DNA of 64,000 bases from Clostridiales bacterium (GCA_024690965.1 JAILOG010000001.1:62001-126000); one strand, 5' to 3'. Positions 18,201-26,330 are shown, counted from the stretch's first letter. Numbers and translations are program-made. Notes: a model not told the origin generated them from the letters alone.

Positions 18201-20527
18201 TAGAGGTCACAGGCTACAGAGCCGTCGCCTGTCAAATAATCTGTCATATCGCTTACAGGTGTTGTAAAGTCATACTCTACTGTGCGGTTACTGTCTAAGT
18301 ACCACTTGCCGTTCCATTCCTGACCTGCCGGGGGCTGAATTTGCGGTCTGTACGGGCTCAGCGTTCTGCCTTCACCTATAAGGTATGTTACAAGCACCGT
18401 CTCATAGGAGTTTCCTCTGTCAAAGTCGTAGAAATATACATAGTAGCCTTCGCCTTGATGTCCCCATTTGGCATACAATACCATATCGTTAGTAATAGCT
18501 GCATTTGCGTTAAACGGGGTTGTGCACTCCGCGTCTGTATACCAGCCTTCAAACGGCACGGCAATATTGTAATACTGACCTTTCCAAACAGGTGTTGGCA
18601 CATAATCAAGTGTTTGCCCATACGGTACTAAAACATCTTCCAACGGCTCAATAAAATCATTATATATACCAAGGTTAAACGACACATTTACAGACTGCGC
18701 CCAGTGGGCTGTAAATGTAGTATCCTCGGTTATATTCATATCCGCTATTTCTTCCGCGGTATATACTGTGCTGTCATTATCTTTTGTCCAACCTACAAGT
18801 ACATAGTCCTCTCTGGTCCAGTCAGACGGTACATCGGAAAGCTGTACGCTGCCGCCGCCAATCGGTAATTGTACAGTAACATCATCATGCAACTCGGCGG
18901 AATCTTCAAACGTAACATATACGCCGGGTACACGCTTATATATTACCATATTTCGTCTGCTTGTATTGGTATTAGCGTAGCTTCTGGAGAAGCCATTGTT
19001 ATATATCAAATAATAAGTACGGGTGCTAGACTGCCTGTAACTTAACGTCCAAACTTCTGTTCCGGAATTATAGTTTAACGTGGGACCGGTCGACTGAGAT
19101 GTAGCAATAATGGAGCTGTCAGTAAGTCGTAAATACCGTGTGTTAAAGGCAACATTCTTTATCTTGCTGACTGTGCCCGAAGAAAGAACAGTAGATTCAA
19201 AGTTCCACTGGTACTGCTCATCGTTGGAGTTGCAGGTGAAATAATTGTTAGAGCCAGCTACAGAGGTAAATGTAACTGCCTTAGCCGATGCATTTCCGGC
19301 ATTTTCATTTGCTACACCAATTGCATAACCGCTTTGAGATACTATCATATATGTGGCATTAGTATCATCAATTTGAGTTACCTTTTCCCAATATCCACCT
19401 GAAGCACCTCTTAAGGTAACGCCCAAAACGGCATTTGAATAAATAATATCACTGGTTAAGTTGTCATCACGCGCAAAAGCGTTGGCGGTGTGTGATATAT
19501 CGTGAAGCTCCTCATCGTCGCTTCGAGCTTCTCCCCTGCTTCTCATACCCTTGCTCTTAACGCCGCGCAGGCGGTAATAAGTATTCATAGCCTCGTCGGT
19601 AGCTTCTGTTGAATACTCCAAATAATAAGCATCTTGTATATCTGCCCAATCGGTCGCGCCGTCTGCGGAGCTTTGCCACTGCCAATAATACTTTTCAATA
19701 TCAACAGCGTTTACATCTGCCTTAAGGCAAAGCATACCGTCGCATATTTCCGAATACACTATAACTTCGGCTTGATCATCAATATGTATGACATTTGCAC
19801 TGTCATCGACCTTCGCAAAACCGAGTATCTCGCTGTCACCCAAGTAATACTCTACATAATCGACTTTATTGTTGCAGTCACCCATAACGGCAACGATCTT
19901 TGTAGCGGACTCGCTCTTTATATCGGTAACAACAGCCACATGATTGTCATTTGTGAATAAAAGGTCGCCCTCATTTGGAATATACTCATCAGCACTGTAA
20001 TAACAGTTATACTCTCCTGAGGCAAGCGTCTCTCGCCACTGAGTTACATCTTGAGCGTACGGGAAGTCGTTAACACCGGCATAGTATAAACAGAACGAAG
20101 CAAACATTGCGCTCCAATCAGCGTATTCGTCACCGTACCATGCACCGTAGCGCGTATATCCCTTTGTTATATCTCCGCCTACGACCATGTAGTTCTTATA
20201 GCTTTCGGTGTAACCGAGCTGTGTTTTTGCTATCGACGCGGTATCTTTTCCCTTAAGGCTCAAAAGCTCGGCATTTTGCATAGTTTTCTCCCACTGCGCA
20301 GGCGTTTCAACATCTGCTTCGGGATTTGAATAGCACTGCAAAGTATGCTCATGCTCCAAACCGCAATATGTATCGTTTGTCATTGTTATGGCAGGAAGGA
20401 TAAGCGCATATGTGGTGCAGAATACAACAATTGCGGACAACACACTTACAATTCTGTACCAGCGCTTCTTTCTTTTGTGCTTACTGTTTATTTTTACGGT
20501 TTCCATCAACAATTCTCTCTGCGTCAT
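15266..20527 (-). CDS. Pilus tip adhesin: degenerate CHAP-like domain, B-repeats, LPMTG anchor
   Basis: 1753 residues, start set by AGGAGG and ATG at 20527. A basic N-terminus and long signal/membrane segment (about 24-48, ending YALILPAITMT) lead into a CHAP-like domain (about 95-245). There the position of the catalytic Cys in YADWSAMFASFC reads Ser while NHVAVVTDI keeps a His, so peptidase activity is doubtful. A ricin/RICIN-like beta-trefoil stretch (about 370-530) may follow. Several B-repeats occur at about 545-880 and again at 1280-1640 (e.g. GYKFVGWMN, MLFAKWE), flanking a large domain at about 880-1280. A SpaA-type domain (LAGVEFDLDVREG) precedes LLPMTGGIGTQVY, a hydrophobic helix and RRKCERRERF. 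Largest subunit and first structural gene, as expected of a tip adhesin. Confidence 0.87.
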   Translation of the reverse strand: MTQRELLMETVKINSKHKRKKRWYRIVSVLSAIVVFCTTYALILPAITMTNDTYCGLEHEHTLQCYSNPEADVETPAQWEKTMQNAELLSLKGKDTASIAKTQLGYTESYKNYMVVGGDITKGYTRYGAWYGDEYADWSAMFASFCLYYAGVNDFPYAQDVTQWRETLASGEYNCYYSADEYIPNEGDLLFTNDNHVAVVTDIKSESATKIVAVMGDCNNKVDYVEYYLGDSEILGFAKVDDSANVIHIDDQAEVIVYSEICDGMLCLKADVNAVDIEKYYWQWQSSADGATDWADIQDAYYLEYSTEATDEAMNTYYRLRGVKSKGMRSRGEARSDDEELHDISHTANAFARDDNLTSDIIYSNAVLGVTLRGASGGYWEKVTQIDDTNATYMIVSQSGYAIGVANENAGNASAKAVTFTSVAGSNNYFTCNSNDEQYQWNFESTVLSSGTVSKIKNVAFNTRYLRLTDSSIIATSQSTGPTLNYNSGTEVWTLSYRQSSTRTYYLIYNNGFSRSYANTNTSRRNMVIYKRVPGVYVTFEDSAELHDDVTVQLPIGGGSVQLSDVPSDWTREDYVLVGWTKDNDSTVYTAEEIADMNITEDTTFTAHWAQSVNVSFNLGIYNDFIEPLEDVLVPYGQTLDYVPTPVWKGQYYNIAVPFEGWYTDAECTTPFNANAAITNDMVLYAKWGHQGEGYYVYFYDFDRGNSYETVLVTYLIGEGRTLSPYRPQIQPPAGQEWNGKWYLDSNRTVEYDFTTPVSDMTDYLTGDGSVACDLYLWPGVNDVCRVIFVTNGERIPPINVITGETVDLDDYTPVRAGYHFEGWYTDAELTQPVSGVQTITENKFYYAKWEPAYVPFTPVIHIENPDDNGFETADYLKQGSDHYWYAMAGSVIKVKSNGTTHTVYSELNGVEYPVYTDENHITQATVPDVYSDYFLFNDADTTDWTDVFGQGTYPYSKEPILNNGTSIVHFDYMRARVDLTFNMSNSSSGGYMNMYALNSDGDLPGTTTATQSGNYSASGVTPDGIEWEYTAASANASSGNNVFVLKNLKYEQDITTAFPLQTWLTSRGTGKIYVWTSSNANKDNVQQSSRVKNMLENYLRKNTTGRNTQGCTFTASFGNTNTYALMYAFECLPGETPDFTVGGKSYKVDTSYSQVLLYTSTTGWNAKQIIGCDDGQSVPYTISNGSVGGTSSIGDTRVNSLFTKYQDYYKINGTYNPSSWSRAFLLYYPRKDVTLQFNFMYDADGDGHDDTLSYSNIMYGQSIADYQGGLPNNEQHSYLTRPGYKFVGWMNSYGEVYTNADWSSMIATAEDNTSVMLFAKWERITDNIIEFYSTEHSETPVEWHYFSNGDYVSPPAAVTPDYWVWTNSDYGYESRFDFNIPMYGEYGVWEYNEAADKYVWVVKVYGQWLNDNPWVMYNANVAQGGIQANAPVDNDQYTLGTSRVPVKALTDLTNTQGKIFAGWLLDNNSNVYQPGDHILSQWMPGMTFIAQWVSQENAVYLKYDPNGGTPDTQYPNETGFVYARYANAAVWDNTSNESQYYTKEGFMFDGWNTMADGTGTSYSPGNPITLTEDVTVLYAQWRPATYTVRLHKVSQREVEGVLTQQSLAGVEFDLDVREGNAWQNISQGLITDINGYIIIPNFEINKLYRLTETSSLPGYKLPEDSIYFRVSDETVIFCDSTGNVITPDDFSGEYVHADSAVNMTVINRSGVLLPMTGGIGTQVYTLCGLALIAAALMCGYMLRRKCERRERF

Positions 20528-20566
20528 ATGCTCACCCTCCTTTCTGTCAATTTTTAATTTTAATTA

Positions 20567-21148
20567 TTATTTTACATTTCCAAAGCTTTTAAAGGGCCAT
20601 ACTCTGAAAACGATTTTTCCTACTATTTGTTCTGTTTCTACGCAGCCGACGGTCGAGCTTCGGCTGTCTATTGATGTGGAACGGTGGTCGCCCATTAAAA
20701 ACCATTTGTTTTCAGGCACCTGATACGGCAGCTCCATATCGCACTCACCTAAAGCCTTTTCAGTCAAATACGGCTCTTTAAGAAGATTTCCGTTAACAAA
20801 AACATCGCCGTCGCTTGTAATATCCACCCAATCACCGGGTCCTGCTATACACCGTTTTACAAGAAGCTTGTTCCCGTAGTAAAAGCCCACTACATCGCCT
20901 GCGTCGAAAGAAGAACCCTTGAGCGAGACAACAATATCCCCGTCTGTAAGCGTAGGAGTCATAGAAGTACCGTATATCTGCAAAACGGGCATCCACAGTG
21001 TTGCAACCAAAACGGCAAATGCCGCCGTAACAACCAAAGCATACACCGTACTTCGTAAAATTCTTCTGTATCTTTTACGGTATTTTTCTCTCTGAAGCTC
21101 TTGCTCTATTTGAGCAGCTTCGGGAAATTCTGGAGTATATTTTTTCAT
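20567..21148 (-). CDS. lepB: Signal peptidase I of the pilus locus
   Basis: 193 residues with one N-terminal transmembrane helix (about 32-52) and an extracellular catalytic domain. Box B has the nucleophile Ser in IYGTSMTPTL, box D the general-base Lys in KLLVKRCIAGPGD, and box E reads FLMGDHRSTSIDSR. It cleaves preproteins after translocation. Pilus loci often carry a dedicated signal peptidase (SipA-like), but those may lack the catalytic pair; here both residues are present, so it should be active. It lies 39 bp upstream of the adhesin gene and after the coiled-coil gene. Confidence 0.93.
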   Translation of the reverse strand: MKKYTPEFPEAAQIEQELQREKYRKRYRRILRSTVYALVVTAAFAVLVATLWMPVLQIYGTSMTPTLTDGDIVVSLKGSSFDAGDVVGFYYGNKLLVKRCIAGPGDWVDITSDGDVFVNGNLLKEPYLTEKALGECDMELPYQVPENKWFLMGDHRSTSIDSRSSTVGCVETEQIVGKIVFRVWPFKSFGNVK

Positions 21149-21195
21149 TATGGGTTTTCCCTCTTTTGAGATGCGGCAAAAGCATAAGCCATTAC

Positions 21196-21651
21196 TTAGT
21201 TAAAATCATCTATATCTTCTTCCCGCACCGGCTTGCGATGCACTAATATTCTTCCGTCATTTGTTTTCTGACAAGGCAGAGGAACCGCTTTTTTCAGGGC
21301 GCGGATCTGCGGCGCATTTTGTTCTTTAGGTTTGTTCTCGGTATTGCGGAGGTCAACCACAGGGCTCTCATTTTTGCGTCCATCTGTTTTCTGTTCAAAT
21401 GGCATATCCGCATCGCCTTTGATATTCATAAGATACTGGTCGGCTGCCGCCTGCGCAGCGTTGAAAATATCGTTAATTTTGAGTGCCGCCTCGGCAATTG
21501 AACCTGAATTTTGTATTGCAATCTCCTTTTCGGAGAGTTTTTTTCTTAATTCTTTTATCTCTTTTTCCAAGCTGTCCGCACGTTCGGTCTGAGCCAAAAG
21601 AAGCTCTAAAAGCTCGGTTCTTGTAAGCTTTTTAAGTTCTTTGTTTGTCAC
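21196..21651 (-). CDS. Coiled-coil protein of unknown function, first gene of the pilus operon
   Basis: 151 residues from a GTG at 21651 with GGGAGG upstream; the open frame extends further up but without a ribosome site. Residues 5-45 form a charged coiled coil (ELLELLLAQTERADSLEKEI). A helical segment (about 48-80, INDIFNAAQAAADQYLMNI) follows, then a disordered, polar tail ending KPVREEDIDDFN. No signal peptide or membrane segment, so it is cytosolic. Its place ahead of signal peptidase and pilins suggests a scaffold or assembly/regulatory role, but I do not recognise a characterised family. Confidence 0.75.
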   Translation of the reverse strand: MTNKELKKLTRTELLELLLAQTERADSLEKEIKELRKKLSEKEIAIQNSGSIAEAALKINDIFNAAQAAADQYLMNIKGDADMPFEQKTDGRKNESPVVDLRNTENKPKEQNAPQIRALKKAVPLPCQKTNDGRILVHRKPVREEDIDDFN

Positions 21652-21693
21652 TGATCCACCTCCCTCAAAAACAATACTTTTAGAATTATGATT

Positions 21694-21722
21694 AAGATAA
21701 CAGTTCACAAGAATTGTCGCAA
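21694..21722 (-). promoter_or_regulatory. Possible proximal promoter of the pilus operon
   Basis: Minus strand TTGCGA (21722-21717), 17-bp spacer, TATCTT (21699-21694). It is weaker than the distal repeat-associated promoter, could give basal expression, and lies 42 bp upstream of the GTG. Confidence 0.35.
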
Positions 21723-21876
21723 GCAAACGTAGACTACTGACAAGTCATATATTATGGGCGTCGTATGATTAGCAGTTTTTCAAAATACTGCTTATTTGCA
21801 TAATTATAGCCACAATATACCGTAACATTATTCTTTTTTTCCACTGATAGACCGATTCTCAACTTTTCACTATGGT

Positions 21877-21912
21877 ATAATAACAACACGTGTCCAACAA
21901 ATGTCCAACAAA
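21877..21912 (-). promoter_or_regulatory. Predicted activator-dependent pilus promoter with tandem 11-bp repeats
   Basis: Reading the minus strand, TTTGTTGGACA occurs twice back to back (21912-21902 and 21901-21891), then exactly 8 bp, then TATTAT (21882-21877). There is no proper -35. Direct repeats on an 11-bp period ending 8 bp before the -10 are the known operator layout of SARP-family activators. The same layout stands before the response-regulator gene at 23331-23366. Transcription would leave a leader of about 220 nt before the first pilus gene. Confidence 0.6.
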
Positions 21913-21987
21913 TACTACAATATTTTCGTTTTTATAAAGTTTTTCACAGAGTTAATATACTGGAACAGGATGTTTACATAAATCATC

Positions 21988-22016
21988 TTGTGTCTTACGA
22001 TTATTTGTGTTATACT
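21988..22016 (+). promoter_or_regulatory. sigma-A promoter of the histidine kinase gene
   Basis: TTGTGT, 17-bp spacer, TATACT, 39 bp upstream of the kinase ATG. The stretch between this and the repeats (21913-21987) shows nothing else distinct. Confidence 0.65.
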
Positions 22017-22055
22017 GGCCTTGAAAGGTGAGAAAAGTCAGAAGGGAAAAAATTT

Positions 22056-23312
22056 ATGCAAAGTTTGATAACACAAAATGCTATGGATGCGATAATACCG
22101 CTTATTCTGCAAATGCTTGGTCTGATTCTGGTAACTTTTATTGATCCGTACATAAAAAGAAACAACAGGATAATCATTTTAATAAATTTTGCCCTTATCA
22201 TCACTATAATTATTCAGAATGTGATAGACTCTAACTCGGAGATACCTTTTATAAGAACGCTTTCCTCTATTTACGGCTATTCTGTAAGACCTCTTATTCT
22301 ATTGCTTTTTTGCCTTATTATCAAATCGGAAAGAAACCAGACACCCTTTTGGATATTAATTGGTATCAATACGATTATAAATATGACATCGCTGTTCACT
22401 GATATTTGCTTTGGCATCAGCAATGACAACCATTTTTACCGTGGACCGCTCGCATACAGCAGTCATATATGCAGTGCGATAATGATTGTATATATGATCT
22501 ATTTGACACTTAGCGCAAAAACCGATAAACGGAGATTTCAGGTGATCATCCCGATTTTTAATACGGCGGTGGTTGTTTTTGCTGTTCTGCTTGACACCTT
22601 TATTGTTCAAACAGAAGGAGTCATATCGCTTTTGTCGATAGCCATGGTAATCAGTTGTCCTTTTTACTATATTTGGCTTCATCTTCAGTTTGTACATGAG
22701 CATGAAAAGGCATTCATGGCTGAACAGCGAATACGTATCATAATGTCTCAAATACAGCCGCATTTTTTGTATAACACCCTTTCCTCGATTCAAGCGCTTT
22801 GCCGTATCGACCCGGAACAAGCATTCAACGTTACCGAGAAATTCGGAACATATCTGCGGCAAAATATCGACACACTCGATAAGCCTCAGCTCATCCCTTT
22901 TAAAAATGAGCTGGAGCACACGCAGGTTTATTGCGAAATTGAGATGATACGATTTCCGACTGTCAGCGTAAAATATGATACGCGTGACACTGATTTTTTA
23001 GTTCCTGCGCTGACAGTGCAGCCGCTTATGGAAAACGCAATACGCCACGGAGTACGTATCCGCGAGAAAGGACTTGTTACAGTTTCTACAAGAAAAATTG
23101 AAGGTTATCACGAAATCGTCATACATGATAACGGCAAAGGATTTGATGTAAATCAGAAACACAGTCCGGACGAAAAACATATAGGAATACATAACGTGCG
23201 TGAAAGAATTGAGAAAATGTGCGGCGGTACTTTAACTATTGACAGCATTATTGGCGAAGGAACTACAGTTACAATTCTCATTCCTGTTAAAAAAGACAGG
23301 AAGAAGAAATAG
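22056..23312 (+). CDS. Membrane sensor histidine kinase (LytS/YesM type)
   Basis: 418 residues. Six or so transmembrane helices fill residues 1-210 with no large extracellular loop, so the sensed signal is probably in or near the membrane. The His_kinase dimerisation region has the phosphorylated His in SQIQPHFLYNTLSSIQALC at about 230-250. The HATPase domain follows, with NAIRHGVR (N box), HDNGKGFD (G1) and GEGTTVTILIP (G2). Start ATG has AGAAGGGA upstream. It should phosphorylate the response regulator encoded 271 bp downstream, and is divergent from the pilus operon, its likely target. Confidence 0.92.
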   Translation: MQSLITQNAMDAIIPLILQMLGLILVTFIDPYIKRNNRIIILINFALIITIIIQNVIDSNSEIPFIRTLSSIYGYSVRPLILLLFCLIIKSERNQTPFWILIGINTIINMTSLFTDICFGISNDNHFYRGPLAYSSHICSAIMIVYMIYLTLSAKTDKRRFQVIIPIFNTAVVVFAVLLDTFIVQTEGVISLLSIAMVISCPFYYIWLHLQFVHEHEKAFMAEQRIRIIMSQIQPHFLYNTLSSIQALCRIDPEQAFNVTEKFGTYLRQNIDTLDKPQLIPFKNELEHTQVYCEIEMIRFPTVSVKYDTRDTDFLVPALTVQPLMENAIRHGVRIREKGLVTVSTRKIEGYHEIVIHDNGKGFDVNQKHSPDEKHIGIHNVRERIEKMCGGTLTIDSIIGEGTTVTILIPVKKDRKKK

Positions 23313-23330
23313 TCGTTTGTTTTCGCAGGA

Positions 23331-23366
23331 TTTGCCGGACATTTGTTAGACATAAGTTTGTATGAT
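23331..23366 (+). promoter_or_regulatory. Predicted autoregulatory promoter with 11-bp repeats before the response regulator
   Basis: TTTGCCGGACA (23331-23341) and TTTGTTAGACA (23342-23352) are in tandem, followed by 8 bp and TATGAT (23361-23366). Unit sequence, period and 8-bp gap match the pilus-side element at 21877-21912. Further TTAGACA-like half sites lie at 23400-23406 and in inverted form near 23430. The rest of this 255-bp gap shows no ORF. Confidence 0.55.
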
Positions 23367-23583
23367 TTAGGGTAAAAACAAATTAGTCAATGAAGAAAAT
23401 TAGACAAAATCTTATTTATATCAAAGAATTTGTCTGTAATGGACGAAAGCAAAAAAACTTGGTCCCCGTTTGTAAAACTTTTAGCCTTTGCGAGAAGTAA
23501 TGAATGTGCCGACAAATTCGGAAATTGCAAAACGCTTTTCTTCGCGTTAAACAATAATTCAAGAAGGAGTGCAAGGTAAAGTT

Positions 23584-24402
23584 ATGAAAATTATTTGTGT
23601 TGATGACGAACCTCTCATTCTGAAAATGACAACAGACCTTTGTCGGGAGCTACCGCAAAAGCCGGAAGTCTACGGATTTTCAAGCGCAACAGACGCACTT
23701 TTGTGGCTTGAGAATAATAATTGCGATATTGCGCTTCTTGATATTAATATGCCTGATATGAGCGGAATTACGCTTGCCGAAATTATCAAAAATAAGCATC
23801 CTTATACGGCAATAATTTTCTTAACCGGGTATTCAGAATATGCGTTGGATGCCTTTAAACTCCATGCGTCGGGGTATCTTTTAAAGCCCGTAAACAAGCA
23901 GCGCCTCACTGAGGAAATCAACTACGCCGTAAGCTTGCGCGGTCCTCAAGCAACTTTGTCGAATAAAGGCGTACACATTTCGGCGCGCACTTTCGGGGAA
24001 TTTGATCTTTTTGCGGATGGACAAGTCGTCTCTTTCCCCCGTTCCAAATCAAAAGAGCTTTTGGCATATCTTATTGACAGGCAAGGCGGAAGCGTTACAA
24101 GGGCGGCGGCATTTTCCGCGCTATATGAGGACGCTGCATATGACCGTTCCATGCAAAAACAGTTTGATGTAATCATAAGGTCACTGCGATCCGCTTTAAA
24201 AAATGTCGGTGCAGAAGACATCTTTGAAATAAAGCAAGCCACTATGCGTGTTTATCCGGAAAAAATTGATTGTGACTTGTATCGCTTTTTAAACGGCGAT
24301 ACTTTCACTATTAACAGTTACCGCGGCGAATATATGAGTGCCTATTCCTGGGCGGATATGACCGAGGCTTTTTTAGACAGACTGTATAATAGGATGATGT
24401 AA
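23584..24402 (+). CDS. Response regulator with SARP-like DNA-binding domain
   Basis: 273 residues from the ATG at 23584 (an in-frame GTG at 23569 overlaps the purine-rich site and is less likely). The receiver domain covers 1-120: acidic pair in IICVDDEPL, phospho-Asp in CDIALLDINMPDMSG, Thr in IIFLTGYSEY and Lys in GYLLKPVNK. Residues about 135-235 form an OmpR/SARP-type winged helix (FGEFDLFADGQVVSFPRSKS, then FDVIIRSLRSALKNVG). The end, YRGEYMSAYSWADMTEAFLD, looks like only the beginning of a BTAD domain, so this is a short SARP. It is likely activated by the kinase upstream and likely binds the 11-bp repeats at 21891-21912 and 23331-23352. Confidence 0.88.
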   Translation: MKIICVDDEPLILKMTTDLCRELPQKPEVYGFSSATDALLWLENNNCDIALLDINMPDMSGITLAEIIKNKHPYTAIIFLTGYSEYALDAFKLHASGYLLKPVNKQRLTEEINYAVSLRGPQATLSNKGVHISARTFGEFDLFADGQVVSFPRSKSKELLAYLIDRQGGSVTRAAAFSALYEDAAYDRSMQKQFDVIIRSLRSALKNVGAEDIFEIKQATMRVYPEKIDCDLYRFLNGDTFTINSYRGEYMSAYSWADMTEAFLDRLYNRMM

Positions 24403-24468
24403 ATATCAAATAAAACGTCTGCGTGTACGTTTCATATTACCATCTTCCGAGTAATGATTATTTGATAT
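24403..24468. repeat. Inverted repeat after the response regulator gene
   Basis: ATATCAAATA (24403-24412) and TATTTGATAT (24459-24468) are exact inverted copies 46 bp apart just past the stop. It may be a long-loop hairpin or weak terminator. The remainder to the T-box promoter (24469-24628) is AT-rich with no gene seen. Confidence 0.45.
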
Positions 24469-24628
24469 AATGACGAGTAAAAATCAAGCTATGTGACAAA
24501 ATTCAATTTGTTACATATTGAAGAAGCTTTAGAAACAGTTTATTTTTTAAAGTTAACCAAATATATTATCCGGTATTCCATATTAATTTATGAATTTAAT
24601 TGCAAAATATGAAAAGAATAAAATATAA

Positions 24629-24658
24629 TTGACAAATGCGTATAATCGGTAGTATAAT
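24629..24658 (+). promoter_or_regulatory. sigma-A promoter of the T-box/trpB transcript
   Basis: Perfect TTGACA (24629-24634), 18-bp spacer and perfect TATAAT (24653-24658), immediately upstream of the T-box leader. Confidence 0.85.
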
Positions 24659-24664
24659 CACCTA

Positions 24665-24949
24665 AATCGTTGATTAAGGGGTAGTAACCGGATCTGCAGA
24701 AGCAAAGAGAGCCGCAGGCGCTGGGATTGCGGCGTGATGTAACCGGCGAATGGCCTTATGAGAGCAGGAGGAACGGGTCTGTATTCTCGCCTTAGTAATA
24801 CCTGACGGAAAAGCTTTATTCCGTACTAACAAAAAGCCGTTTTAAAACGCAGAGCGGATGCCTGAATAAGTCAGGCGTCAATTTGGGTGGCACCGCAGAA
24901 GCTTACGCTTTTGTCCCATGTTATTATGGGATAAGAGCGATTTTTTATA
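24665..24949 (+). promoter_or_regulatory. Tryptophan T-box riboswitch
   Basis: A leader of about 285 nt before trpB. It has the stem I landmarks (GTAGTA near the start, an AGAGAG-type loop region at about 24706 and a GCGAA-TGG specifier loop with the Trp codon TGG at 24751-24753). The conserved T-box (TTTGGGTGGCACCGCAG, 24881-24897) precedes a terminator hairpin, about 14 bp with arms near 24906-24919 and 24926-24939, followed by a T-run. Uncharged tRNA-Trp should pair with the specifier and the T-box bulge and allow read-through into trpB when tryptophan is scarce. Confidence 0.88.
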
Positions 24950-24965
24950 TTTGGAGGAACACACT

Positions 24966-26330
24966 ATGAAAAAGATACCTTACAGATTTGTATTATCGGA
25001 AGACCAGATGCCCACACAGTGGTATAACCTTCGCGCAGATATGAAATCGTTGCCGGAACCGCTTTTGAACCCCGCAACGCTTGAGCCCGCAAAAGAAGAA
25101 GACCTCTATCCCGTTTTCTGCAAAGAGCTTGCGCGCCAGGAGCTTGACAACACTACACGTTATTTTGACATACCCGAAGAGGTACTTGAGATATATAAAG
25201 TATACCGTCCTTCTCCGCTTATGCGCGCGTACAACTTAGAAAAGGCCTTGGGAACGCCCGCAAAAATATATTATAAATATGAGGGGAACAATACATCGGG
25301 AAGCCACAAGCTAAATTCTGCCGTTGCGCAGGCATATTACGCAAAACAGCAGGGTATTACATCACTTACGACCGAAACAGGCGCGGGACAGTGGGGTACC
25401 GCACTTTCCGAAGCGTGCGCGTATTTTAAGATACCGCTCACGGTATATATGGTAAAGGGAAGCGCAGAGCAAAAGCCGTACAGAAAAATAGCGATGCAGA
25501 CATTCGGCGCAGATGTTGTGCCAAGCCCCAGCAACACAACGGAAGCCGGGCGCAAAATTTTGGCTGAAATTCCCGATACAACGGGAAGTCTCGGCTGCGC
25601 GATAAGTGAAGCTGTGGAAAAAGCCGCGACAACCCCCAATTGCAGATATGTTTTAGGCTCCGTTCTCAATCAGGTGCTTTTGCATCAATCTATAATCGGC
25701 TTAGAGGCTAAAAAAGCAATGGAAATGCTGGATGAATATCCCGATGTTATTATCGGCTGCGCAGGCGGCGGCTCAAATTTGGGCGGACTTATCGCTCCGT
25801 TTATGAAAGATATGCTTGAAGGAAGAGCAAACACGGAGTTTATTGCCGTTGAACCTGCCTCCTGTCCGTCGCTTACAAGAGGAAAATACGCCTACGACTT
25901 CTGCGACACGGGAAAGATAACACCCATGGCTAAAATGTATACTTTAGGATGTGATTTCATACCTTCGCCAAACCACGCAGGAGGACTTAGATATCACGGT
26001 ATGTCGCCGATAATATCCAAGCTTTATCACGACGGTTATATGAAAGCCGTTTCGGTTGAGCAAACAAGAGTGTTTGAAGCCGCCACATTGTTTTCACGTG
26101 TAGAAACGATACTTCCTGCTCCCGAATCTTCACACGCAATAAGAGCCGCGATTGATGAAGCATTAAAATGCAAAGAAACAGGCGAAGCAAAAACAATTTT
26201 GTTTGGTCTCACGGGAAGCGGATTTTTTGATATGACAGCTTACAACGCCTACAACACAAAATCAATGACAGATTATATTCCCACGGATAAAGAATTGGAA
26301 AATTCGTTTGAAAAATTGCCTAAGCTGTGA
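24966..26330 (+). CDS. trpB: Tryptophan synthase beta-like protein, TrpB2 type
   Basis: 454 residues from the ATG at 24966 with GGAGG upstream. PLP-dependent; joins indole and L-serine to give tryptophan. The long N-terminal region (about 1-70, MPTQWYNLRADM) and total length match TrpB2 rather than the roughly 400-residue TrpB1. The PLP lysine is in NTSGSHKLNSAVAQ, the catalytic region in TTETGAGQWGTALS and the phosphate loop in IGCAGGGSNLGG. No trpA is nearby, so it probably uses free indole. Control by a Trp-specific T-box supports a true tryptophan role. Confidence 0.93.
   Translation: MKKIPYRFVLSEDQMPTQWYNLRADMKSLPEPLLNPATLEPAKEEDLYPVFCKELARQELDNTTRYFDIPEEVLEIYKVYRPSPLMRAYNLEKALGTPAKIYYKYEGNNTSGSHKLNSAVAQAYYAKQQGITSLTTETGAGQWGTALSEACAYFKIPLTVYMVKGSAEQKPYRKIAMQTFGADVVPSPSNTTEAGRKILAEIPDTTGSLGCAISEAVEKAATTPNCRYVLGSVLNQVLLHQSIIGLEAKKAMEMLDEYPDVIIGCAGGGSNLGGLIAPFMKDMLEGRANTEFIAVEPASCPSLTRGKYAYDFCDTGKITPMAKMYTLGCDFIPSPNHAGGLRYHGMSPIISKLYHDGYMKAVSVEQTRVFEAATLFSRVETILPAPESSHAIRAAIDEALKCKETGEAKTILFGLTGSGFFDMTAYNAYNTKSMTDYIPTDKELENSFEKLPKL

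Noticed and set aside
24403-24468. Possible operator for the response regulator
   Set aside because: The inverted repeat differs from the 11-bp direct-repeat sites and lies downstream of the gene; more likely a hairpin or chance.
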